Assembly (NCBI RefSeq): GCF_026723865.1
Contig: NZ_CP113529.1
Coordinates: forward strand, 62,001 to 126,000
Length of the DNA stretch: 64,000 bases
Reading direction: 5' to 3'
DNA from: Mycobacterium sp. Aquia_216
Lineage (GTDB): Bacteria > Actinomycetota > Actinomycetes > Mycobacteriales > Mycobacteriaceae
In this document: positions 1-8,724 of the stretch, piece after piece
Layout: each line of letters begins with the position of its first letter
Position numbering within the stretch: position 1 is the stretch's first letter
The notes under the pieces: model-generated
Told to the model about the DNA's origin: nothing
Database searches by the model: none
The model's input: only the letters and a program-made list of their open reading frames with translations
Position numbers and translations under genes: made by a program

Positions 1-68
1 AGGTAGGTCGCGACCAGTGGGGCGGCGGCCAAAGTGGCGAGGTCGAGCACTCGCACGCCGTCAAGCAT
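1..68 (-). CDS. CoA-transferase family III (CaiB/BaiF), N-terminal fragment
   Basis: Only the first 22 codons lie inside the window and the gene continues past its left edge. The ATG at 66-68 opens a frame reading MLDGVRVLDLATLAAAPLVA, which matches the usual start of CaiB/BaiF CoA-transferases (L-x-G-V-R-V-L-D-L followed by an Ala/Pro turn). The ATG overlaps the last codons of the upstream monooxygenase by 8 bases, so the two are probably translated together. Family members move CoA between carboxylic acids. The call rests on a short stretch. Confidence 0.6.
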   Translation of the reverse strand, partial: MLDGVRVLDLATLAAAPLVATY

Positions 69-1410
69 TCGCACCGGCGCCCACCCGGGTGTTCGAGGGC
101 CGTTGCAGCCCAAGGTGTCCCCGAAGTGTCGAGGACTCGTACTTGGTGCGGAACAAGCCGCGTCGTTGCAGCTCCGGAACCACCATCCGCACAACGTCTT
201 CGAATGCACCGGGCAGATGCGTTGCCGCCAGGACGAAGCCGTCGCAGGCTCCGCTTTCGAACCAGTCCGCCATCTGGTCGGCAACCTGCTCGCCGGTGCC
301 GACGAAGCGGGGGCCCTGCAGCAGCGTCGCGCGATGGCCGGCCAGATCACGGACGGTCACGGTGTCGCCGCCGATATGGGTGCGCAGGTTCTGAACCAGC
401 CCACGAATTCCGGAGGCCGACGCGATCAGCTCGTCGGTGACCGGGTCGTCCAGATCGTGTTGCGCGAAGTCGTAATTCATCAACTCCGACAACAACGTCA
501 GTGATGCCATGGGGTGAACCAGTTCGTTGAGGAACAAAGCTTCGCGTTCCTTGGCGTGGGCCTCGGATTCGCCCACCACAGGGTAGGCCATCGGGCAGAT
601 CCGTACCGAGGCAGGATCGCGCCCGGCATCGGCGATGCGTTCTTTCTGGTCGGCGTAGTGACTGCGGGCGACATCGAGGCCCGGATCGCCGGTGAAGATC
701 AATTCAGCCCAGCGCGAAGCGAATTCGCGGCCGCGTCCCGACGATCCGGCCTGGATGATGACCGGCCTGCCCTGTGGGGTGCGGGGCACGGTCAGCGGCC
801 CGCGCGCGGAGAAGTACTGCCCGACGTGTCCCAACTCGTGCACCTTGTCCGGGTCCGCGTAGCGCCCGGCTGCCCGGTCATGCAGGATCGCGCCGTCCTC
901 CCAGGTGTCCCAGAGCCCGGCGACCACGTCCATGAACTCGTCGGCGCGGTCATAGCGCTCGTCGTGGCCCAGGTGCGCGTCGACGCCGAAGTTCTGCGCC
1001 TCGCTGTCGTTGACCGAGGTGACCACGTTCCAGGCGGCTCGCCCACCGGAGAGGTGGTCCAGCGTGGCGAAGGTTCGGGCCACGTGGAACGGCTGGTGAT
1101 AGGTGGTCGAGTAGGTCGCGCCCAGGCCGATCCGCGACGTGGCCTGAGCCAGCGCCCCGAGCACGACGCTGAGGTCCAGCTTGACCGGGCGGGCCCCGTA
1201 GGAGACCGCGTCATTCACCGATCCGCCGTACACCCCCGGCATCGCCAGGCGATCGTCGAAGAACATCAGGTCGAAGCAGCCTTCTTCGAGCTGACGACCG
1301 ATCTTCGCGTAGTAGGACGCGTCGAGGTACCCGTGTTCGGTCGCGGGGTGTCGCCACGAGCCCGCGTACACCGAGGTATTGCCCGCCTGCATGAAAGCAA
1401 CGAGGGCCAT
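61..1410 (-). CDS. NtaA/SnaA/DszA-family FMN-dependent monooxygenase
   Basis: Luciferase-like flavin monooxygenase of 449 residues, the usual size of the nitrilotriacetate/dibenzothiophene-sulfone class. The N-terminus MALVAFMQAG, the segment RIGLGATYSTTYHQPFHVAR near residues 100-120 and GGRAAWNVVTS near 130-140 are typical. I chose the ATG at 1408-1410 because family proteins begin this way; an in-frame ATG at 1432-1434 would add eight residues but sits at the edge of the GntR-type inverted repeat. Such enzymes need reduced FMN from a separate reductase, and none is encoded here. Its stop overlaps the start of the CoA-transferase, suggesting an operon for uptake or breakdown of an organic acid or sulfonated compound. 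The substrate cannot be told from sequence. Confidence 0.85.
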   Translation of the reverse strand: MALVAFMQAGNTSVYAGSWRHPATEHGYLDASYYAKIGRQLEEGCFDLMFFDDRLAMPGVYGGSVNDAVSYGARPVKLDLSVVLGALAQATSRIGLGATYSTTYHQPFHVARTFATLDHLSGGRAAWNVVTSVNDSEAQNFGVDAHLGHDERYDRADEFMDVVAGLWDTWEDGAILHDRAAGRYADPDKVHELGHVGQYFSARGPLTVPRTPQGRPVIIQAGSSGRGREFASRWAELIFTGDPGLDVARSHYADQKERIADAGRDPASVRICPMAYPVVGESEAHAKEREALFLNELVHPMASLTLLSELMNYDFAQHDLDDPVTDELIASASGIRGLVQNLRTHIGGDTVTVRDLAGHRATLLQGPRFVGTGEQVADQMADWFESGACDGFVLAATHLPGAFEDVVRMVVPELQRRGLFRTKYESSTLRGHLGLQRPSNTRVGAGANA

Positions 1411-1441
1411 CTTGTCTTGTCGTCGACCAGGCATAATCGGA

Positions 1442-1478
1442 ATCTAGCATCTGATATTTCAGATTTCAAATGTTAGAT
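1442..1478. promoter_or_regulatory. Nested inverted repeat, probable GntR operator
   Basis: The space between the divergent monooxygenase and GntR genes holds a perfect inverted repeat ATCTGA-N4-TCAGAT at 1449-1464. It is enclosed by a second, near-perfect pair, ATCTAGCAT at 1442-1450 and ATGTTAGAT at 1470-1478. FadR/FCD-type GntR regulators bind palindromes of this kind next to their own genes. The AT-rich site is placed to control both directions. Inference from position and symmetry. Confidence 0.55.
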
Positions 1479-1501
1479 GTGTTGTTTGATAGCATTCTCT
1501 G

Positions 1502-2161
1502 ATGGCTTCGATTTCGGGGATCGACATCGCCGGCACGGTGCGCGAACGCGCCGCCCGCGAACTCCGGGACCGCATCCTGACCGGCGCCCTGCCTGCCGGC
1601 GCACGGGTCGACCTGGACGCCATCACCGAGGAGTTCGCGACCAGTCGGACCCCGGTCCGCGAGGCGCTGCTGGAGCTCTCCTTCGAGGGATTAGTCCAGG
1701 TCGCGCCGCGTAGCGGCGTCACCGTGATCGGGATCAGCCCCACCGATGTCATGGACAGCTTCACCATCCTCGGTGTCCTCACCGGCCAGGCCGCCGCCTG
1801 GGCGGCCCAACGCCTCGAGCCCGGAGAGCTCGACATGTTGCGCGAGCTCGCGGCGGATGTGGTGGCGCGTTCCGGTGACGACGGTATCGGCGAGGCCAAC
1901 TGGCATTTTCACCAGAAGATCCACCGCGCCGCGCACTCCCCGCGGCTGTTGACGCAGATCAAGCAGGCCGCGCGAGTGGTGCCGAGCAACTTCCTCACCT
2001 TGTTCCCCGACCACGAGAAGCACTCCCTCGACGAGCACCAGGAGCTACTCGACGCGCTCGGGGACAAGGACGTCGAACGATCCCGCAGGATCGCCGAACA
2101 CCATGTCCTGGACGCCGGGCGCTCGCTGGCCGAGTGGCTCGAGCAGCGCCGCACCGCCTGA
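1502..2161 (+). CDS. GntR-family transcriptional regulator (FCD/FadR type)
   Basis: 219 residues. An N-terminal winged helix-turn-helix (about residues 10-75) contains the hallmark L-R-D-R-I-L-T-G-A-L-P-A-G and the recognition stretch EEFATSRTPVREALLEL. The C-terminal part (about 85-215) is all-helical and carries the spaced His residues expected of an FCD ligand/metal pocket (HFHQKIH, EHH). It diverges from the flavin monooxygenase/CoA-transferase pair across an inverted repeat and lies 64 bases ahead of the NRPS in the same direction. It could control either set; divergent placement favours the monooxygenase operon. GntR-FCD proteins usually respond to small carboxylates. Confidence 0.9.
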   Translation: MASISGIDIAGTVRERAARELRDRILTGALPAGARVDLDAITEEFATSRTPVREALLELSFEGLVQVAPRSGVTVIGISPTDVMDSFTILGVLTGQAAAWAAQRLEPGELDMLRELAADVVARSGDDGIGEANWHFHQKIHRAAHSPRLLTQIKQAARVVPSNFLTLFPDHEKHSLDEHQELLDALGDKDVERSRRIAEHHVLDAGRSLAEWLEQRRTA

Positions 2162-2225
2162 CGCCCCGCCGACCACGCCGCGAGCGGTTGCGGGCGTGGC
2201 GCCGGGATTTGAGTATTTTCGTGGG

Positions 2226-5200
2226 GTGACTTTGCCTTCTGGGCCTCCTGTCCCAGCCCGAGTCCCAGCGCAGTACACGCTGTCGCCGACCGCACCGAGC
2301 CCGCGCACGCTGATCGACATCCTCTACGAGACCGCCGCGCGCTACCCGGACGCGACGGCCATCGACGACGGAGCGGTCCAGCTCACCTACAGCGAATTGA
2401 TCAGCGACATCGAGGCCAGCGTGGAATGGCTGGCCGCCAGGGGCATCGGTCGCGGCGACCGGATCGGAATCCGGATGCCGTCGGGCAGCTACGCGCTGTA
2501 CGTGGCGATCCTGTCGACGCTGGCCACCGGTGCGGCATACGTGCCCGTCGACGCCGACGATCCCGACGAGCGCGCCGAGTTGGTGTTCGGTGAGGCCAAC
2601 GTCGTGGGCGTCATCACCGAGGCGGGTTTACTCCGGGGCGGCGGCTCCTCGCGGGGCTGGCGGGCCACGGCGCCGCTGGCCCGCGACGACGCCTGGATCA
2701 TCTTCACCTCCGGTTCGACCGGCACGCCGAAAGGTGTCGCGGTGACCCACCGCAGCGCGGCCGCTTTCGTCGACGCCGAGGCGCAGCTGTTCTTGCAGGA
2801 CAACCCGATTGGCCCCGCCGACAGAGTTCTCGCGGGACTGTCGGTGGCTTTCGATGCGTCGTGCGAGGAAATGTGGCTGGCCTGGCGGCACGGTGCCTGC
2901 CTGGTTCCCGCGCCGCGGTCGCTGGTGCGCAGCGGGATGGACCTCGGCCCCTGGTTGGTCACCCGCGACGTGACGGTGGTCTCGACGGTGCCCGCGCTGG
3001 CCGCGCTGTGGCCCAGCGAGGCTCTGGAAGCGGTGCGGCTGTTGATCTTTGGCGGTGAAGCCTGCCCGCCGGAACTGGTCGAGCGCCTCGCCGTTGACGG
3101 CCGGGAAGTGTGGAACACCTACGGCCCGACGGAGGCGACGGTGGTCGCGTGCGCGGCGAGACTCGGCGGCACCGGCCCGATCCCCATCGGGCTGCCGCTG
3201 CCCGGCTGGGACCTGGCCGTCGTCGACGCCGACTGCCTGCCGGTGGCCTACGGCGATGTTGGCGAACTGGTGATCGGCGGCGTCGGGCTGGCCCGCTATC
3301 TGGACAAGGACAAGGACGCCGAGAAGTACGCCGCGATGCCGTCGCTGGGCTGGTCGCGCGCCTACCGCAGCGGCGATCTGGTTCGCTTGGAACGCGACGG
3401 GCTGTATTTCTGCGGCCGCAGCGACGACCAGGTCAAGGTCGGTGGTCGGCGGATCGAGCTGGGCGAGGTCGACTCGGCGCTGGTGCACCTGCCGGGCGTC
3501 AGCGGCGGGACGGCCGCGGTTCGCCACACCGCCGCCGGCACCCCGGTGCTGGTCGGTTACCTGGTCAGCGCCGATCCGGAGTTCGACCTCAACGAGGCAC
3601 GCGCCCGGCTCGCCGCGCAGCTGCCGGCCTCGCTGGTGCCGCGGCTGGTCCGGGTGGAGGAGCTCCCCACCCGGACGTCGGGCAAGGTCGACCGGGACGC
3701 GCTGCCCTGGCCGCCGCCGGGTGGCGAGTCGGACGAAGCGGCCGATCTGGGCGGCACGATCGGCTGGCTGGCGGGGTTGTGGCGGGACCTGCTCGGCGGC
3801 TTTGAAACCGGACAAGTCGACACCCCGGAGGCTGACTTTTTCGCGCTGGGCGGCGGTTCGCTGGCCGCGGCGCAACTTGTCGCCGCGCTGCGGCAGCAGT
3901 ACCCGCAAGTCACTGTCGCCGACCTGTACGACCACCCTCGGCTGGGCTCGCTCGGCGGGTTCCTCGACGAACTCGAGGCGCCGCCGCGGGTCGCCGAGCG
4001 CACGGTCCGGCCGACGCCGTGGCTTGCCCGGTTCGCGCAGACCGCGCTCGCCGTGCCGCTGGCGACGCTGTCGGCGCTGCCCTGGTTGGCGTGGCTGGCG
4101 TTGGGCAACAACGTCGCCCGAGCCCTGCACGTCGTGCCGTGGACCGTGGCGGTGAACTGGTGGCTGATCGCGGTGGCGATCGTCGCGTTCGTCACGCCGC
4201 TGGGCCGGATGGGCATCGCGGTGCTGTGCGCGCGGCTGTTGCTGTCGAAGGTGCGGCCGGGCAGCTATCGCCGCGGCGGGTCGGTGCACCTGAGGATCTG
4301 GTTTACCGAACGGCTCGCCGAGGCCAGCGGTGCTCACAACCTGGCCGGGGCGCCGTGGCTGGTGTACTACGCCCGCGCCCTCGGCGCCGACATCGGCAAG
4401 GGTGTCGACCTGCATTCACTGCCGCCGGTCACCGGGTTGCTCACCCTTGGTCACCGCTGCGCGATCGAACCCGAAGTCGACCTGTGCGGTCACTGGGTCG
4501 ACGGGGACGCGTTTCACGTCGGCGAGATCACGATCGGCGACGACGCGACGATCGGCGCCCGCAGCACGTTGCTGCCCGGCGCGATCGTCGGCAAGAATGC
4601 CGACGTGGCGCCGGGCGCGGGCGTGCTGGACAAGATCAAGAACGGCCAGTACTGGAAGGGCTCGCCGGCGGTGAAATCCGGCCGGGTCAACCATCCGTGG
4701 CCGGACGAACGGCCGCCACGCAGAACGCGGTGGGTCGTGATGTACGGGCTGACATCGGTCGCACTGGGGGCATTGCCGCTGATCGCGGTGGGCGCTGGTC
4801 TGGCCGTCATCGGGATTGCGGTCCGCCACACACACCGCCTGTCACAGGCCGTGGTCCCGGCACTGCTGTGGACACCGGCCGCGACGCTGGCCGGACTCAC
4901 CGTCTACGCCCTGCTGACGGTGCTCGGGGTGCGGGCAATGTCGCTGGGGCTGCGCGAGGGCTATCACCCGGTGCGCAGCCGGGCCGGCTGGCAGCTGTGG
5001 TCCACGGAGCGGCTGATGGACGCCGCGCGCAACTACCTGTTCCCGTTGTATGCCAGCCTGCTGACGCCGGCGTGGCTGCGGTTGCTGGGCGCGAAAGTCG
5101 GTGCCGGCACCGAGATCTCGACGGCGTTGCTGATGCCGAAGTTCACCGTGATCGAGGACGGGGCGTTTTTGGCCGACGACACGATGGTCGCGTCGTACGA

Positions 5201-6167
5201 ACTCGGCGGCGGCTGGATCTACGCGGCGAAGACGACCGTCGGCAGGCGGGCGTTCCTCGGCAACTCCGGTATCACTCAGCCGGGCCGACGGGTCCCTGAT
5301 GACGGACTGGTGGCGGTGCTGTCCGCCGCGCCGCCGAAGGCCAAGCGCGGCTCATCCTGGCTGGGCAGCCCGCCGATGCGGCTGCGCCGGCGCCCCGCCG
5401 AAGCGGACGCGGCGACCACGTACGACCCGCCGCGACGGTTGAAGGCGATGCGTGCGGTGGTGGAAACGTTGCGGTTGCTGCCGGTGATCATGTCGGTCGC
5501 GATCGGGCTCGCCGTACTGGGCGGATTGCAGGCGCTGGCACGGATTTTCGGCATCTGGTGGGCCGCCTTGGCCAGTGGGCCGGTGCTCCTAGCGGCAGGC
5601 GCGATCGCCGGTGCGATCACGATCATCGCGAAATGGCTTCTGGTCGGCCGGATCAGGGCCAGCGAATTTCCGCTGTGGTCGTCGTTCGTGTGGCGCAATG
5701 AGGTGGCCGACACGTTCGTCGAAACCGTTGCCGCGCCATGGTTCGCCCGCGCGGCCAGCGGGACACCGATCTTGAATCTGTGGCTGCGCGCGCTGGGTGC
5801 CCACATCGGGCGCGGCGTGTGGTGTGAATCCTATTGGCTCCCTGAGGCGGACCTTGTGACCCTGGGTGATGGGGCCACCGTCAACCGCGGCTGCGTGGTG
5901 CAGACACACTTGTTCCACGACCGGATCATGCGGATGGACGGCGTAGTGTTGGAACCCGGTGCGACGCTGGGGCCGCATTGCGTTGCGCTGCCCGCCGCCC
6001 GGCTGGGCGCCGGTGCGACCGTAGGACCCGCATCCCTGGTGGTGCGCGGCGACGAGGTGCCAGGATCGACACGCTGGCAGGGTAATCCGATCCGGCCGTG
6101 GACTCCGCGCCGCAAGAAGGCGGGTAAGGGCGCATCCGGGCGTGGCATCGAGGACACCGAGGCGTGA
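2226..6167 (+). CDS. Pls/PosA-family single-module NRPS with membrane-bound LbetaH domains
   Basis: 1313 residues from the GTG at 2226; the ATG at 2103 is in frame but lies inside the GntR gene. Order: adenylation domain (about 20-500) with TSGSTGTPKG near 160, NTYGPTEATV near 297, YRSGDLVRLERDG near 380 and TRTSGKVDRDALP near 485; a carrier domain with LGGGS (phosphopantetheine Ser near 545); then a C-terminal half with three blocks of hydrophobic membrane helices (about 617-668, 838-900, 1087-1138), each followed by left-handed beta-helix hexapeptide repeats (about 720-800, 955-990, 1190-1270). There is no condensation or thioesterase domain. This layout is that of Pls, the epsilon-poly-lysine synthetase, where the membrane domains join monomers into isopeptide chains. 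The segment FDASCEE after A3 is acidic, which would suit a basic amino acid; that is inference. The coupled M1 peptidase follows directly. Confidence 0.9.
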   Translation: MTLPSGPPVPARVPAQYTLSPTAPSPRTLIDILYETAARYPDATAIDDGAVQLTYSELISDIEASVEWLAARGIGRGDRIGIRMPSGSYALYVAILSTLATGAAYVPVDADDPDERAELVFGEANVVGVITEAGLLRGGGSSRGWRATAPLARDDAWIIFTSGSTGTPKGVAVTHRSAAAFVDAEAQLFLQDNPIGPADRVLAGLSVAFDASCEEMWLAWRHGACLVPAPRSLVRSGMDLGPWLVTRDVTVVSTVPALAALWPSEALEAVRLLIFGGEACPPELVERLAVDGREVWNTYGPTEATVVACAARLGGTGPIPIGLPLPGWDLAVVDADCLPVAYGDVGELVIGGVGLARYLDKDKDAEKYAAMPSLGWSRAYRSGDLVRLERDGLYFCGRSDDQVKVGGRRIELGEVDSALVHLPGVSGGTAAVRHTAAGTPVLVGYLVSADPEFDLNEARARLAAQLPASLVPRLVRVEELPTRTSGKVDRDALPWPPPGGESDEAADLGGTIGWLAGLWRDLLGGFETGQVDTPEADFFALGGGSLAAAQLVAALRQQYPQVTVADLYDHPRLGSLGGFLDELEAPPRVAERTVRPTPWLARFAQTALAVPLATLSALPWLAWLALGNNVARALHVVPWTVAVNWWLIAVAIVAFVTPLGRMGIAVLCARLLLSKVRPGSYRRGGSVHLRIWFTERLAEASGAHNLAGAPWLVYYARALGADIGKGVDLHSLPPVTGLLTLGHRCAIEPEVDLCGHWVDGDAFHVGEITIGDDATIGARSTLLPGAIVGKNADVAPGAGVLDKIKNGQYWKGSPAVKSGRVNHPWPDERPPRRTRWVVMYGLTSVALGALPLIAVGAGLAVIGIAVRHTHRLSQAVVPALLWTPAATLAGLTVYALLTVLGVRAMSLGLREGYHPVRSRAGWQLWSTERLMDAARNYLFPLYASLLTPAWLRLLGAKVGAGTEISTALLMPKFTVIEDGAFLADDTMVASYELGGGWIYAAKTTVGRRAFLGNSGITQPGRRVPDDGLVAVLSAAPPKAKRGSSWLGSPPMRLRRRPAEADAATTYDPPRRLKAMRAVVETLRLLPVIMSVAIGLAVLGGLQALARIFGIWWAALASGPVLLAAGAIAGAITIIAKWLLVGRIRASEFPLWSSFVWRNEVADTFVETVAAPWFARAASGTPILNLWLRALGAHIGRGVWCESYWLPEADLVTLGDGATVNRGCVVQTHLFHDRIMRMDGVVLEPGATLGPHCVALPAARLGAGATVGPASLVVRGDEVPGSTRWQGNPIRPWTPRRKKAGKGASGRGIEDTEA

Positions 6168-7486
6168 AGGCCTCCGCCAAGAAGGCGCCGCCGTCGGATG
6201 TGATCGACGAATACCTGCCGAAGAACGGCAACGCCGGTTACCAGGTGTCGCGCTATGAGCTGGATCTGGACTACAAGGTCGCATTGAACCGGCTGTCCGG
6301 CTCGGCGACGGTCACCGCCGTCACGTTGACCGAGTTGCAACGTTTCAGCCTCGACCTGTCCAACGCGTTGACGGTCTCGAAGGTGTCGGTGAACGGCAAA
6401 CGTGTGGACCAATTCTCTTGTCGCGGTGGTAAATTGCACATCCGCCTGGGAGTGAAGCTGCCGACTGGGGCCACGTTGTCGATCGTGGTGCGCTATGGCG
6501 GTTCACCGCGGCCGATTCGTTCACTGTGGGGCAACGTCGGTTTCGAGGAACTGACCGACGGCGTGCTGGTCGCCGGGCAACCCAACGGCGCAGCCTCGTG
6601 GTTCCCCTGCAACGACCATCCCAGTGCCAAGGCCGCGTTCCATCTCCAGATCAGCACCGAAAGCCGATACCTCGTCATCGCCAACGGGCAGTTACTGTCG
6701 CGACGCGCGCGCGCGTCGCGCACCGTGTGGACCTATGAACAGCGCGAGCCGACGTCGACTTACCTGATCACCTTACAGATCGGCAGCTACGAGATGCGGC
6801 GGCTGGCCCGCACGCCGGTACCGATACGGGCCGCACTGCCCGCGCGCCTGCGCCGCGAGTTCGATCATGGTTTCGCCCGTCAACCAGAGATGATGACGTT
6901 GTTCATCGAACTGTTTGGACCGTATCCGCTGGCCACCGGGTACACCGTCGTTGTGACCGACGATCCGCTGGAGATACCCCTTGAGGCCCAGGGGATTTCG
7001 ATCTTCGGCGCCAACCATTGCGATGGCACGCGATCCAGCGAGCGGCTAATCGCCCACGAATTGGCGCATCAGTGGTTCGGCAACTCGGTGACGGCGGGTC
7101 AGTGGCGCGACATCTGGCTGCACGAAGGATTCGCGTGTTATGCGGAGTGGTTGTGGTCGGAGCACAGCGGCGGCCCCAGTGCCGACGAACTCGCCCGGCT
7201 GCACCATGCGCAGCTGCGGTCCCAGCCTCAAGATCTGCTGCTGGCGGATCCCGGAGCGCGCGACATGTTCGACGATCGCGTATACAAACGTGGGGCATTG
7301 ACCTTGCACGCGCTGCGCGCGCGGTTGGGTAGCGACAATTTCTTTGCGCTACTGAAGGATTGGACCACGCGGCATCGTCACGGCACCGCCGTCACCGCCG
7401 ACTTCACCGGCCTGGCCGCCAACTACTCCGACGAGTCACTGCGGGAGTTGTGGGAGATGTGGTTGTACTCGACGGCCGTGCCGTGA
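6164..7486 (+). CDS. Short M1-family zinc metallopeptidase
   Basis: 440 residues, starting at a GTG whose last two bases overlap the NRPS stop, so translation is coupled. The beta-sheet N-domain (about 25-200) precedes the catalytic domain with HELAH at 298-302 and the third zinc ligand Glu321 in HEGFACYAEW, fitting HEXXH-X18-E. The transition-state Tyr is in DDRVYKRGALTLHALR (about 370-385). The usual GAMEN exopeptidase box is replaced by PLEAQG, keeping one Glu. It ends after the helical start of the catalytic domain and lacks the long C-terminal domain of PepN (about 860 residues). No signal peptide or membrane segment is seen. The pairing with a Pls-type NRPS suggests it trims or degrades the product, as a poly-lysine-degrading peptidase would. 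Confidence 0.85.
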   Translation: MKASAKKAPPSDVIDEYLPKNGNAGYQVSRYELDLDYKVALNRLSGSATVTAVTLTELQRFSLDLSNALTVSKVSVNGKRVDQFSCRGGKLHIRLGVKLPTGATLSIVVRYGGSPRPIRSLWGNVGFEELTDGVLVAGQPNGAASWFPCNDHPSAKAAFHLQISTESRYLVIANGQLLSRRARASRTVWTYEQREPTSTYLITLQIGSYEMRRLARTPVPIRAALPARLRREFDHGFARQPEMMTLFIELFGPYPLATGYTVVVTDDPLEIPLEAQGISIFGANHCDGTRSSERLIAHELAHQWFGNSVTAGQWRDIWLHEGFACYAEWLWSEHSGGPSADELARLHHAQLRSQPQDLLLADPGARDMFDDRVYKRGALTLHALRARLGSDNFFALLKDWTTRHRHGTAVTADFTGLAANYSDESLRELWEMWLYSTAVP

Positions 7487-7488
7487 AT

Positions 7489-7710
7489 TCAGCCTCCGCC
7501 CGCACCCGCTCCGCCGCCCGGCGAATTGTCGCCGCCGTACCCACCTCCGGGTACCGTTGGCCCGGAGGTCGACGGCGACGTCGGCGTTGAAGATACCGGC
7601 GGTGGCGACGCCAGACTGCCCGCGCCACTTCCGCATGCGACGGTTAGCACGAGCATGCCCGCACCGCTGAGAAGCACGAATCCCTTTTTGACGTAATCAG
7701 GTCTCATCAT
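7489..7710 (-). CDS. Small Gly/Pro-rich putative lipoprotein
   Basis: 73 residues from the first of two adjacent ATGs (7708-7710; the second is at 7705-7707) placed just after GAGAAG. A charged start (MRPDYVKK) leads into a hydrophobic segment ending LTVACGSG. The Cys would be the lipid-modified residue, although Thr at -3 is an imperfect lipobox. The rest is Ser/Pro/Gly-rich low complexity with no domain. It is convergent with the M1 peptidase, two bases between stops. An unrecognised surface or periplasmic lipoprotein is the best description. Confidence 0.6.
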   Translation of the reverse strand: MMRPDYVKKGFVLLSGAGMLVLTVACGSGAGSLASPPPVSSTPTSPSTSGPTVPGGGYGGDNSPGGGAGAGGG

Positions 7711-7748
7711 CTTCTCGCGGTACCCGTTCACGGCGAGCCCAATCGCGG

Positions 7749-8723
7749 CTACGAGGAGATCAGCGCGGGCAGCACGGTGTCGGTCAGCAGCTGCACCGAT
7801 TTCCACGCTTCGTCGACTGGCAGGCCGCCGACCAGCGGGTGCAACACCAGTGGTCCGTAGTCGCCGTCGCTGTCCCGGATTTCGGCGATGAGCTGGTCAG
7901 GAGTCAGGAACCGGTATCTGCCCGACGCCCTGACCTCGTCCAGTGTCCGGACGCCGGGCAGGTGCATCAGGGATCGTTGGTCGGATGACCATTCACCGTA
8001 AGTGACTGCCTCCCAGAGGATGTACTCGCCGAGTTCGGCCCACGCCCGGTCGGGGTCCTCGTGCAGGTAGATCATTCCGCGGTTGATAGGCCCGGGCATC
8101 AGGATGAGCGGCTTGATGCCCGCGGCGGCACACAGTTCGCGGTAGTAGGCGGCGATGTCGGGCAGATGGTCGGCCAGGCTGAGCGGCAGCCCGAAACGCG
8201 CCGCCCGCCGCGCCGTGGCGCGCGCGCCGCCGCCGACGTACAGCGGTGGATGCGGTCGGGTCCAGGTACCGGTACAGATTCCCGCCCCGGCACCGGACCA
8301 GGCCGCCAGCACCTGCGCGACGAGGTCGTCCATCAGTGCGCCCCGTTGACTGAAATCCAGTCCCAGCGAATCGTATTCGACAGGCCGATAACCCAGGCCG
8401 ACCGTGGTGTGCAGCCGCCCGCGGCTCATATTGTCGACGAGCGCGATGTCCTCGGCGAGCCGGACCGGATTCCACAGCGGCCCCAGCGCGCAATCCACGC
8501 TGGCGATCATCGTCGAGGTGCGCGCCAGGAACATGGCCGCGGCCATGATCGGGTTGCAACTCCACCCGTGGCCGGTGGCGTGGTGCTCGTCGACGCTCAC
8601 CGACGTGACGCCGTGCGACTCACCCCATTGCACCAATTCCAGCGCGCCCGAGAGGAGCTGGCTCTGGACGCGTGGGTCCCCTTGCGGGGAGGCGAAGTTG
8701 AAGCGCAGCACCGTCAATACCAT
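7749..8723 (-). CDS. LLM-class flavin-dependent oxidoreductase
   Basis: 324 residues. The start at 8723 (MVLTVLRFNFASP) is preferred to the upstream 8870 frame because it follows the VOC gene by one base. Luciferase-like TIM-barrel features are SVDEHHATGHGW near 45-60 (the EHH signature), LARTSTMIASVDCALGPLWNP, LAEDIALVDNMSRGRL near 95-110 and the flavin-binding GGGARATARRAARFG near 165-185. It is the last gene of a minus-strand operon starting with the sulfotransferase. Family members oxidise or cleave substrates with FMNH2 or F420; mycobacteria use both, and I cannot tell which applies here. Confidence 0.85.
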   Translation of the reverse strand: MVLTVLRFNFASPQGDPRVQSQLLSGALELVQWGESHGVTSVSVDEHHATGHGWSCNPIMAAAMFLARTSTMIASVDCALGPLWNPVRLAEDIALVDNMSRGRLHTTVGLGYRPVEYDSLGLDFSQRGALMDDLVAQVLAAWSGAGAGICTGTWTRPHPPLYVGGGARATARRAARFGLPLSLADHLPDIAAYYRELCAAAGIKPLILMPGPINRGMIYLHEDPDRAWAELGEYILWEAVTYGEWSSDQRSLMHLPGVRTLDEVRASGRYRFLTPDQLIAEIRDSDGDYGPLVLHPLVGGLPVDEAWKSVQLLTDTVLPALISS

Positions 8724-8724
8724 G

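Noticed and set aside
2103..2225. ATG start for the NRPS at 2103
   Set aside because: It lies inside the GntR gene and adds 41 Pro/Ser/Ala-rich residues; the GTG at 2226 gives the family-like start.
2628..4415. 595-codon minus-strand open frame opposite the NRPS
   Set aside because: Arg/Gln/Pro-rich translation with no motif; the plus strand has complete adenylation-domain motifs. Long antisense frames are expected at this G+C content.
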